DNA from: Dimorphilus gyrociliatus
Lineage: Eukaryota; Annelida; Polychaeta; Dinophilidae
Direction: 5' to 3'
Length of the DNA: 64,000 nt
Assembly (NCBI GenBank): GCA_904063045.1
Contig: CAJFCJ010000003.1
Span: 1,984,001 to 2,048,000 of the forward strand
Under the pieces are notes generated by a model that saw only the letters and a list, made by a program, of their open reading frames with translations, made no database searches and was not told the origin of the DNA. Below, in pieces: positions 46,901-56,859 of the stretch; the first letter of the stretch is position 1, and each line of letters opens with the position of its first letter. The translations under genes and the position numbers were made by a program.

Positions 46901-48241
46901 TATTTTGCGCGATTTACGAGAGTCATGACTATTTTAAGCGTCTAAATCATTTCTTCCAAGATTTAATAATTAAAGCTTTATTTGTCATTTTCCAACAGGC
47001 CAAGTTTAAATTTGCAACCAAACTTTCTCCAATCATCAGTTCAATGTGCTATTTCGCCTTTCTACGGCCACCAACCTGCTTCGTTGCATACATTAACTTT
47101 GGCGGAGCGTCTTGCTGGTGAATATTTTTTAAATAAAACTAAAACATGTAAGCATGTTAATAAATTATAATTTTCAAGCAGATATCATCGTTGAAGCCCG
47201 GTATGGTGCTCAAAGGAAACAACGTCGGTCAAGGACAGCATTTACTAATGCTCAACTAACAGCTCTTGAAAAAACGTTCGCAAAAACTCACTATCCCGAT
47301 GTGGTTATGAGGGAGCGTTTAGCCATGATGACTCATCTGCCAGAATCAAGAATTCAAGTGTGGTTTAAAAATCGGCGAGCAAAATTTAGAAAGAAGCAGA
47401 GGGGAAGTAAACAAATTCAAAATGTTCCAAAGGAAAGAGATGAGGAAAAGAAGGAAGATTCCGAAGGTAAGGGGATAAAGTAAGGGTAATTCTAAGCTGC
47501 GCTGTAGGGGCTTTACATAGCCGCCAGATTGATTCTTTCCCTTTCGAAAAAGGATTCAGATGAATTTCAGACTTTTTCCTAATAACTAAAGAGCCCTCAA
47601 AAAGCTAGCACTTAGCACAGCAGAGTCTAAATATTCTTATTAACGTATGCATTATGCATTATGCCTAACGTATAAGCTTATCATTAAATAGTATTAAGTA
47701 CTAAATTTATTTTAAAAACTTTGAAAAAGTCTTAAGCGCAATAAAGGAATGTGTAGAAAAATATTTTTTATCCTAATTTAAATATTGAATGTTTTTCCCA
47801 GAAAAATTTAGTTCTAAATCGGATGACAATGACGAGGAGGCCAAGAGTGATACTTCTGAAACATCACCAACTAAATCAGATTCAAATCAGAGTGAATTAT
47901 TTTTCTCAAATAGCTCAGGTAAATTCGGATGAATAATTTTCTCATTTTCTTATTATAGAAATTTTTTATTAGCCAACGCAAGACCTTCCGTCAATCCACA
48001 ATTCTTCAGTAGTCCTCAAATGAATCTACTGGAACAGCAAATGACGCAACCAGCACTTAACCTACTTCAGCGTCACCTACTAACTCAAAGCGGTTATTTG
48101 AGTTGGCCATCTTCAATCTCTTCACCCCTGCCTGTGCCGTCTGCGAACTTTCCACTATTTGGAAGTTCTGTTTTGAATGGAAGAAATTCATCTTCACTTG
48201 GGTTTTTTCCCACAACTAATCGGCAAAAAAGTAATCCATAA
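43913..48241 (+). CDS. DMBX1: Paired-class homeobox gene of the Dmbx family
   Basis: Five exons in phase: 43913-43980, 46999-47117, 47182-47466, 47802-47918 and 47973-48241. Exon 2 carries the Dmbx-specific motif [11 protein letters not shown], which reads on into [20 protein letters not shown] at the exon 3 start. The homeodomain spans roughly [20 protein letters not shown] to [16 protein letters not shown] and has Lys at homeodomain position 50 (WFKNRRAKF), giving a predicted TAATCC preference. The C-terminus is acidic then Ser/Pro-rich, without a clear OAR tail. Dmbx proteins are transcription factors of the anterior brain. The first exon ([20 protein letters not shown]) was chosen because it splices in phase across a 3.0-kb intron. 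Confidence 0.92.
45619..45980. repeat. Diverged tandem module of about 190 bp (two clear copies)
   Basis: Copy 1 has CACGTTAAGCAAACTCG at 45657 and GGATTATCTGTGAGAA at 45716. Copy 2 has ACACGTTTCGCAAACTCG at 45851 and GGATTATCGGTGAGAA at 45902. The offsets are 194 and 186 bp. TTTGCATATCGG (45767) and AGCAAATCCGTG (45960) follow the two copies at comparable positions. A more decayed relative lies at 44971-45030. Confidence 0.6.
45705..45721. promoter_or_regulatory. Inverted pair of TAATCC homeodomain sites
   Basis: TAATCCGAAAGGGATTA contains TAATCC and its inverted partner GGATTA, five bases apart. TAATCC is the preferred core of K50 homeodomains (Otx, Gsc, Dmbx). Its position inside dmbx suggests a possible autoregulatory site; this is an inference. 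Confidence 0.45.
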
Positions 48242-48821
48242 AAGAAAAGACGTAACGGCGAAGTAACTTACTTCCAAAGTTGTAGAATAAATATTCACAA
48301 GAAAAAAAACTCTTTTTTCATAATTCAGTTTGTATTTTATTAGTTTATTTCTGTCTTTAAGCAAAAAAAAAATGATAAAAAAATGTCCTAAATTACCTGA
48401 AAATTCTCTTTCTAGCTGATAGATAATGATGTTATCACACAGTATGAATATTTAACTGCACATAAATTAGCTATTGAGATTTATTTCAAATTTTGATCTT
48501 TGTAATATGTAGTTTATTGTCATTGTTAAAGACTTTATTATAGTGACCTATAAAATACCGTATACTATACTTAAAGAGAAAAAAACCAAATATTTAACAT
48601 TACTATTTCTATTGCTTTTTTTCTCTTAATTAAATATTCTTAGCTTATTGGTTTTAAAGAAAATTAATAAATTAACTTGATTTCTACGATGTCTGTCGAT
48701 AATTTTCTTCAGTGTATAGACTTTTAAAAGGGATTTTTTTAAATCAGAAAGATGGCGTTGTTATACATATCTGACTGTTTCGCTAATAGTTGACAGTCTG
48801 TGATCTTTCTAACAGCGCAAA
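48242..48821. other. Intergenic region between dmbx and selenoprotein L
   Basis: This 580-bp AT-rich stretch holds the dmbx 3' UTR (AATAAA about 48287) and the promoter of the next gene. No ORF of note. Confidence 0.45.
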
Positions 48822-49793
48822 ATGCCTATTTCCAGCCCTGATGAGCTGGAAACGGCGCTGGTAGATCTTACTAACAACATGGAAAAGGTATTAGAAACCA
48901 CAATGTCAATTTGGAATGAAACAAAAGACGTTTATGAATTTATAAAAAATCCAGGAAAATTAAGTAAAATGGGAAGTCTTATCGGACTTTACCACCAGTT
49001 TTTCATTCATTGCGAAATAGGTAGTCTAATGGACTTAGAAAGGATCTTTAAACAGTTTTATACAAAATTATCAGTTCAGGAAGCAGTTGCAGGTGTGTTT
49101 TAAATATACTGTATTTATTTATCTTTTCCATTCTATCACTTGATAGACTACGACTTCGTTGAAAGAAAATGGAACAGATTTCTTGAAAATATTGATGATA
49201 AACTAAATCCATCTTATTATAGAATATCTACTGTAAACTCCATTGCACCAATAGAAACACGGTTAAAATCTCTAGATGGACAAACTGTTTTATTAAAAAA
49301 TCTTGTTGAAAAAAGTTCAAGTACTGTCTTGGTCCTATTAAGACATCTTGCTTGAGTTCCGTGACGTCGACATGTCGTCGAACTTACTAACAATATGCAT
49401 AAATTTTCAAACTTGGAAACAAACATCATTGTTATTTCGTTTAGTGGAATGGAAGGTGTTAAACTTTGGAAGAGAGACACCGGTTGTGAATTTCCAGTTT
49501 TTGTTGACGAAGAGAGGATTCTTTACAAGACAATTGGTCTAAAAGTGACTGTTGCAAAAGTTTGGAGCTCAACTTCATTAGGTTACTACGCCGAAGTCTT
49601 AACTAATGGTGGAAAATTAATTAGCCCCTATTCTAACATAAAAGATGACCCTAATCAAATGGGCGGCAACGTGATAATTGATAATACAGGAGTTTATCGA
49701 TTTATTTATAAAAGCAAAACGCCACAAGACAGACCTAGCATGGAAGAATTAGAATCGTCAATTAAATCCTTGCATATTGTTAGTCGAATTTAG
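48822..49793 (+). CDS. SELENOL: Selenoprotein L (Prx-like, UxxU diselenide motif)
   Basis: Two exons (48822-49092 and 49147-49793) give about 305 residues if two in-frame TGA codons are read through. The thioredoxin-fold part begins LDGQTVLLKNLVEKSSSTVL, continues VLLRHLA, then TGA (49353-49355), Val, Pro, TGA (49362-49364), then RRHVVELTNNM. It goes on through IVISFSGMEGVKLWKRDTG, FVDEERILYKTIGLK and QMGGNVIIDNTGVYRFIYKS, matching the peroxiredoxin-like 2 (AhpC/TSA) family. Both TGAs sit exactly where relatives have CxxC. Frame and homology continue on both sides, so these are not disabling stops. A SECIS follows the TAG. Selenoprotein L is the known family with a UxxU diselenide, reported from aquatic animals. 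The first 90 residues (helical, MPISSPDELETALVDLTNNM) precede the fold and have no assigned role. Confidence 0.93.
49353..49364 (+). other. Two UGA codons read as selenocysteine (UxxU)
   Basis: The sequence TGA GTT CCG TGA lies in frame with exon 2, at codon offsets 68 and 71 from the first full codon (49149). It would encode Sec-Val-Pro-Sec in place of the redox CxxC of thioredoxin-like proteins. Reading TGA as stop would cut the protein before most of the fold. Confidence 0.9.
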
Positions 49794-49804
49794 ACTGAAT
49801 AACA

Positions 49805-49874
49805 GTATTGAGTCGAATGACAATCGAATATGAAAATCAATTGATGTATTCGATTTGATAATCTATTCCAATAC
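49805..49874 (+). promoter_or_regulatory. SECIS element of selenoprotein L
   Basis: The element begins 11 nt after the TAG. Outer stem GTATTG (49805-49810) pairs with CAATAC (49869-49874). The quartet has ATGA (49817-49820) opposite TGAT (49856-49859). Helix II is a perfect 9-bp stem, AATCGAATA (49822-49830) with TATTCGATT (49847-49855). The apical loop opens TGAAAA, placing the required unpaired As 12 nt after the ATGA, as expected for eukaryotic SECIS elements. It recruits SBP2 and the Sec-specific elongation factor so that the upstream UGAs are decoded. Confidence 0.9.
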
Positions 49875-49923
49875 ACCATTTTTAAAATTAGGTAAAATAA
49901 AAAAAACTTTGTATAAAAAAAGT

Positions 49924-52900
49924 TCACTTGCAAATTCCGTTCAAGTATAACGTGGCACTTCCTTTTTCGCAGTAGCAAACCATTCGAGCTGTATATTCCC
50001 CCGCTACTGGTGGGGAGAAAGTGACAGGCAAACTTAAAAAATGCCCGTTTCTGATTGTAACATTCGAACATTTTAAAGAGAAAGGTTCGGAAGGTTTATC
50101 AAAAGTCATTTTTACGGATTTTTTACAACGATTCTTAATGGCCAGCTTTTTAGTTTCGGATTTACCAATACTTGTACAAAAATCAACCGAATTAGGACCG
50201 ATTGAAACACCTTGTATAACAGTTGTTGAATCCGTCGATTGAGAAGATGGTGGTACAGATCTAGCAGGGGCCGTAGCTGATAATAATTCAAACGATTCTC
50301 CTTTCAACGTCACTCTTGAAACACTAGTTTTCCATCTATTCTTGCATTTTACTTCCCATGTTTGAGTAAATAATCCAGAGTCCAGAGGTCGAAATTGAAC
50401 AGTTATCTGATTACAAAAACAATACTATTAAAAATAGTAGTTCCTTATATTTAGTACTTTTACCTTACAAGTAGAGTTACCCTGAGCGATACCTGCTACT
50501 TTTGAAAACTGAAAAACAACGTAAGTCACTCGAAAATAGTCTCGACTGTTAGATGCTTTTGAATAAGGGGGAGCGAAAGGACTCAAACTCCATTCTACAA
50601 TATCTGTTGTGGTATTCTGTAACTCAAATTCTAACTCCTCAAGCCTGCCAGATTTAGCACGACCAAAGTCAACCATTGGTTGAAAAACGAGTAGAGAAGA
50701 ATTTGAGGCTACATTGGTTGGTGCTGCCTTTCGAGAGTCATGGCGATGTTGTGTCGGAGTGGTCTGACTGCCTTCAACAATTTCGACGTCAAATTTCTAA
50801 AAAACATACAGATTAATGATGATAAATGAAAAAAGGAAAATCTTTGTAAAGCAAACCTTTGTCTCTTTATTGCAAACAACGAATACGGAGCCTGTCCACG
50901 GAAATGTTGTAATATCAGCATCTTCGACAACAGAAGCCCTTAATGCAACTGAGGATTTTGGTGAGATATGACCTTTTCCAGGATATATATTAATTGTATG
51001 AGCAGGCCAGTTTGCGTCGAATCGTAAAGTATGAGATGAAGAATTTATAAGTTTTACAGTACTACAGCCTAAATCAGATATTTTGTTTGAACTAATTGAT
51101 ATGGATTTGGGTTCTAGTTGCCAAGATGGTTCATCAGTTTCCCAATAAGCAGGTGGCAACTCCGTATCTTTGGATGAGTCACGTCTAATAGTTGCGCTTA
51201 GCATCCTTGCTTCTTCAAGAGCTGTAACATCATGAGAAGCCTGTAGTGGCTGAAATCGTTGTGTGTCGTTTAGATCAAAGGTTATCAAAAACTTTATCCT
51301 TTTCAAGTCTTGAATAAAAGTCTTAGAGTCAATACGAATTCTAGAAGGAAGCGACTTTTCGGCTGTACAAGAATCCTCATTTCTAAAGTTTCCTGTAAAA
51401 TTCGTATCCGCAAGAATATCATCTCCTTTTATATGAGATCCTGAGCCGTAAGTTTTTTTAAGCATCCTCCTTGCGAATTCCTCCCCATAAAAAACGCACA
51501 AAACTCCACATACAGACTGTTTATCAACAACGAACATCTCATCTACCTTCAATTTGATTTGAATTTCCTTTACTTGATTGGGTAACAGGCAAAATTCATA
51601 ATTTTCCAACTCAATGTGTTCAAACTTTTCTTGACAGTCAGTGTCTCTAAATGCCAATATTTTATTGAAAGAGCACATATTTCCTGCATTTTTTAAAGTC
51701 AGGTAGCATGTGCCTTTTCCATCGGGCCGTATAGTTTCAATTTGTATCATCCCGAAACCATTGTCTGGTCGAAATCTGGTTCCAGGAGCGACAAGTTCAG
51801 CGGAACCAGAGTAGGCATACAACGGTAAAAAACAATTCGTGTGCCAAGATTCCTTAACGGACAGGCCCCCTTCTATGAATATATTTTCCAATTTGCCTGA
51901 CTGATTAGAACAGGAAAGGCTGATTTCTTCTCCTTTATTAGGGGAAAGTACTAGTTCATCAGTACTCTCTACTTTAAATCCGGAACCGCTTTGATGTTTG
52001 ACACTCAATCGTATATCGACTTTCTTTTGACTAGTTGTTTTCAATATTAGTTCTCTCCTCTTAAGCTCTCCTTTCGTGATTCTACCAAACATAAGAGAAT
52101 TCTTATTGGCTTCAATAGTTGGAATTGGTTTAACAATTGCCATTGCATCTATTTCAAAATCTTTATCTCCAGGCTTTCTCCTTAGAACTATAGCACTTTT
52201 AATTTCTGAATTTTCTTCTTCATTTCCAATACAGCTAAATTTGACAGTAATTTCACATTCGTCTTTCGGATTTAGTCTGAAATCGTTAGGTTCAACACGG
52301 AAGCAATTATTCTCAGACATAGTATTAACCTCAATGGGTATAGTTCCAGAATTTTTTACCCTAAATTTCTGTCTAGAAATACTCTCTTTTTCTCTCTTTC
52401 CTTCAAAGACTATAAAACGCAAACTTCTTGTATTTGTATGCAATATAGGACTTCCGACTAATGCCTTTAAAGATATTCTTCCCAAATTTAATGAACTACC
52501 AGGTGTATCTAAATCCAGAGAGAGTATTGCATTCAATTGTAAAGGATTCTGATTTAGGGCGTCCACTAAGGAACATGTACAAAACACAAAGATATGGAGA
52601 ACATTTGCGTCAGGTCTTGAATTGTCAGCCTTTGGAATGACGTAGCTGTCAGTCGTCGGTCGATTCACGTTCGAAGGAGCAAAATAAAAATGTTTTGAAT
52701 TTTCTATAGTTAATTTAACAGGTAGATCACATTTAGAATAATTTCTTAAGGTTAAAAACTTATTTTCACACACATCCCAACACAAGTTTCCGAAATTTAA
52801 TTCAGCAGAAGGGGCAACTTCTATAACAGGTAGTTCAGCTTCAGCAGAAATATATACATAAGTAGCAAACCCTGAAGTGGTGTTTCTTTTTGCAGCTGGA

Positions 52901-55242
52901 ACAACTTCAATTCGAATCTCTCCGACATATAGACCAGCAATTTTTGGAACAAATAAAATTCTTACGTCACGGGTACACCCAGGCTCTATAGTGTCACTGC
53001 TCTTAAATAAAAATGGAACTTCCGAATCTGAAAGTGTTTTACTATCCAGGGTTATTTTGCTGGCAAACAAGGAAACTGACAACCATCGAGAAGTAGGATT
53101 TGTAATGGAAATTAAACTACTGATACTCATACCGACACAAACATTACTATCAAATATGAGTTCTTTAGGAATAACATCTATAAAAACTGGTCCACTTGTG
53201 TTCGGAGGGGTACTTAAAACAGCAGGCGTGCTTTGCCACTGAGGAGCGAATGGTGTATCTGGACTTGGAGTATAATACGAATCTTCAGGCGGGAGAAGTC
53301 CAATACTTAACTTCGTGTCTGGAGCCAATGCTCCCACAGTAAGTTTACTACTTTCAGTTTCATCGTGATATCTTCTATACGAATCATTTGCATTAATAAA
53401 TCCTGATGGCGTCGGTGGAACTTTCATTGTATTAGGAGTGCTAGTCATCTGTTTCTCTCCACTGTTCCTCCTCATGTGCAAACTATGTTCTATTAAATCC
53501 TGCTCTTGTCTCTTGTCTCGTTCTTTCATGCTACCCCTCAAACCTATAGCACTAGGACGAGGCGAAGCCCAATGGCGATCTTCCTCTTTTTCTAAAGCCA
53601 GTTCTATCTCTTTCTTTATGGCTTCTACTGTTGAGTGAGGTATCTTTTTTTTCTCACTCCTCTCTACCGATGCTTTTTTGGATTTTATCAATATTTCGAT
53701 AAGCTTTTGAATATCATCTTCTTGATCAATAACTTCATCTGTTAAATTTTGTGAGGTAACAGGATTTTCCAGCGATAAATGAGGCTCATTCGTCTGATTT
53801 GACCACACAGATGTAGTTGATGTAATTTTACTATCTCCTGAATCTTTTCTGGTGCAATCGTCAGACGGCTTCGATTCAAGACTTTCAGTACTTAATCGGC
53901 AAACTTTCTCGGAATTGCAAGAGAGGCGATGTTCACTCCATTTAGAATCGTTGAATACATCACTATTATTCATATGGTTATCTAAAGGGGTAGGTGTCAA
54001 TGGTCTCTTGAATGGATCAACTTCATCCTCATAATCTAATGCTTTAATACAATTCTCTTTGTCATCACCCTCATTGCTTTCTTTATAAGATGTAGGTTGG
54101 TCAATGAGCGGGGTGGCTTGTCGATGGACAGGTGGAGAAACTATTTCCTTTCCCCAGCTGGGTCGTCTTATTAGATCATTAGCAGTAAGCGAGCCTAGAG
54201 GTTCCGACTTGCTAAACACAGCAGCTTGAAAAGCCTTTTGACCATCAATTTTATCAGATGATGTATACCATTCTTCCCACGAGGCAGCAGTATGCGTTGA
54301 TCCACCCAAAAATTTCGAAACTTCACAGCTATCGTCCTGCTCCTCCGATTCAAGAAATTGTCTCTGTATAATTTATAACTAAAAAAAATGATTTGGTAAA
54401 AACAACACATTACTTCTAGAACTGGATGATCCTGTTTTACTTGTTCTTCGTCAGCATCGAATATCGCTTCGTAATTTTCGCCTGTTAATAATCAAAGAGT
54501 GAACGAACTAAAATACTATTTAACTAATAAATTACCTGAGCAGAATTTTTCGTCACTTTGCTGAGACATATTTTCACCATTCTCATCAAAAAACCCTCGA
54601 TCGTCTGCAAAAAGAAATATTAACACGACTTTTAAAATTATTGAAAAACCTTTACCATATTCCTCACTACCGTCTGATCGCAAATCAATCAGATCCGGTT
54701 GAACAGGTTTTAACGAAACGTTTGTTTTCTCAAACATCATTGAATCCAAACCTCCCTCAAACATAGATGATTGATCTGCTTTGTGATATGTTGGTTGTAA
54801 ATACATAGCAGCCATTCCAGTCTTACTCTGTTTATTATAATTATTATATTGTTATACTTTTATTTTTGTATGTCATCACAGCAAAACAAACTATTAAGTA
54901 CCTCATCAATTGTTTCATCTTTTGATTGCTTTTCAAATATGCTCTTGAGATCCATATCATTTTCGCTATTTTCTTCCATAATTAACTTCCAATCAATTTT
55001 AGGGAGCTTGATTTTTCCTTCAATGAGCGAGGGCTCATTTGAGGCGGTTGCATCTGTATTGTCTTTTAAAAAAGTCATTCAGATGAACTGAAACTATGTA
55101 ACGTGATATATTTCTTACCAAGCGTCGAGAAAGATGAAGTGTCCGCATTTCCTATAAAATCATCTCTGAAATGATGCACACTGACTTTTGAAGATTTCTT
55201 TTTCGTTCAAATGTTGTCTACCTACCCTGAAGCTTCAGCCAT
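49924..55242 (-). CDS. CEP192: Centrosomal protein of the CEP192/SPD-2 family
   Basis: A large multi-exon gene with one very long exon (about 54310-50820). The N-terminal small exons (MAEASG from 55242, then acidic segments to about 54420) lead into WEEWYTSSDKIDGQKAFQAA and SEPLGSLTANDLIRRPSWGK. The rest is a series of beta-sandwich ASH/PapD-like domains, each with the pattern VxFGxV...LTLxNxS (for example IEVAPSAELNFGNLCWDVCE, NKNSLMFGRITKGELKRREL, KFVVRFLIP-like regions), with a last ASH domain ending ATLYLNGICK. CEP192/SPD-2 recruits Plk4, Aurora A and pericentriolar material to centrioles and is needed for centriole duplication and spindle assembly. The protein of over 1,300 residues is shorter than human CEP192. 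Family assignment rests on the ASH array plus the N-terminal block and is less certain than for other genes. Confidence 0.75.
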
Positions 55243-55835
55243 AGTTATATCTGACCGCTACTTGTCAAGTGTTATCAACAAATATTCAACTCGGATAATA
55301 TTGTTACTTGATTAAACTCGTTGTTAGGCTATTATCTGCAAATAAATTTGCATATCACTCAAGCGGCAATATAAACAAAACGAATAACTTATGATTTGAA
55401 TAAAAACTGAAATAATTGAGGTGAACATTTACCTGAAGAACTTTACTAAAATTTTGGTTGCATAGTTAATATTTTTTCCGCTTAGATTTTAAAAAAGTCG
55501 TTTTAAAACGTAAAATTTGATATATCCTCTTCAAAATTTCCTCAATAGCCAGTTCCGAGCTAAATAAATTATTAACTCTGATTGGTCTAAAATGGTCAAA
55601 CCATGTCAAGGCGCCATCTTCCGATTTGAAAAAACGCGCGAAATAGACCAACCAGTTTCATGCGAAGTATTCCTACGACCATGTGGTTACAAAATATCAA
55701 GTACGACTGAGAATAATTTTATTTATATTGACTTCAGTGTATTTAAATTAATATGAGCCCTTTATTAAACTTCAATTTTTTCACTTGCATAACGTAGTGG
55801 AGTTTTAATGTTATTAACTTTTTCATACATTAGGT
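55243..55835. other. Intergenic region between NXT copy A and CEP192
   Basis: This 593-bp gap on the minus-strand side contains a 61-codon ORF (55651-55466, MVYFARFFKSEDGALTWFDH...) with a basic C-terminus. It has no homology I recognise and is not called as a gene. The CEP192 promoter should lie here. Confidence 0.35.
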
Positions 55836-56412
55836 TTAACCAATTAGTCGGAGTGAACAACTCAATATCTTCCATGTGTTATTGTCAACTGCTAGCATAA
55901 ATTGCGAACTAAAAAGCTGCCTATGTCCATAGTCAAATATCACCACACCACCAACTGACACTAGTGTCATTGAGCTCTGAATTGCGTCTGAAAAATTGAT
56001 ATTTAATTTGGACTTTTTGTACGCTAAATACAAACCAAAGTTAAGAGAAGTTACTGGTTGCACGTCAACAACGTCTACCATATGTTGCGACTCCGGTAAG
56101 TTTTGAATAAAGCTTGCAACATGTCCTCCTTTGATCGCTGCACCACACCATAGAAGTTCAGAGGTCGGTAGAAAGAATCTACCTATAATCTATTCAAAGT
56201 TGTAATGATTATTCTGGAGAAAAAGATTCTAAAAAGAAGTTTTTACATGTCTCTGACGGTCAAAACTCTTGTAAAAGAGCTGAACAAACTCGAGTCCGGT
56301 TTCATTCGCTGTTAAAAAGTCTAATGGGTTCTGTATACGGTAAATTATTTTACAATTTTTGACATCCTAAGATTAATTAGAACTCTACCCTTTCAATTTT
56401 CAGCATTCTCAT
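55836..56412 (-). CDS. NXT1: NTF2-related export protein, copy A (p15/NXT)
   Basis: A small nuclear mRNA-export cofactor of the NXF1-NXT1 heterodimer. Four exons: from 56412 (MRMLKIER), then NPLDFLTANETGLEFVQLFY, then FFLPTSELLWCGAAIKGGHV, VVDVQPV and VSVGGVVIFD, and last FSSQFMLAVDNNTWKILSCS. The intron before the last exon is 48 bp (GTTTGT...TTTTTCAG), a multiple of three without a stop, so a six-frame view shows it as coding. Intron positions and phases equal those of copy B at 63.2-63.8 kb. All family landmarks (the QPV strand, the final W-K-I) are present. Confidence 0.88.
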
Positions 56413-56859
56413 AAAGTTACTATATCGAAAAAAATGCTACATTAAAATAATTCCTGAATACTATATACCAGTTAATTTTACTGACCCAAAAGACAGTAGC
56501 GCTTACTGCGGGATTTGCTAGCACTTAATTATTGCTTTCCAAACTATTTTTATGCTTTTAGCGATACCATTAAAAAGTTTAAATCAATTCATAACTTTGG
56601 TAAAAAATTTTTGAATTTCATATTTAAATGTTGAAGAATTTTGGCGAAGAAATTGACTTAATTAAAATTATTAATTGTTAAACTATAACATGACATATAG
56701 ATGTCACTTTGTTGAATAAACTTTTTATTAATTCACACCAATATATAGAATATATTTCAAAAGGATTTTTATTCAATTTATTATGAAAATTATGAGAGAA
56801 AAATTACAGTTGACACTTTAATACTTTTCACTTTTATTTCTTAACAGAATTTTCTGAAC
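56413..56859. other. Intergenic region between HROB and NXT copy A
   Basis: A 447-bp AT-rich gap between same-strand genes. It should hold the HROB 3' UTR and the NXT promoter; no ORF is convincing. Confidence 0.4.

Larger units (their letters stand above)
43981..46998 (+). promoter_or_regulatory. 3-kb first intron of dmbx with repeated motif modules
   Basis: The longest intron in the window. It contains two octamer-type TAATTTGCAT elements (44971-44980 and 45764-45773), a near-palindromic TAATCCGAAAGGGATTA (45705-45721), and three copies of an ACACGTT-n2-G(C/T)AAAC word (45016, 45657, 45851). These recur in a consistent order with a spacing near 190 bp. ORFs across this intron (for example 45942-46184, minus) lack recognisable domains. 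A cis-regulatory role is inferred from motif content only. Confidence 0.5.

Noticed and set aside
49395..49793. Separate gene starting at the ATG at 49395
   Set aside because: It is in the same frame as the upstream part and continues the same thioredoxin-like fold; the two TGAs between are selenocysteine codons supported by a SECIS.
55466..55651. 61-codon minus-strand ORF between CEP192 and NXT copy A
   Set aside because: No homology recognised, no good splice partners, and located where a promoter is expected.
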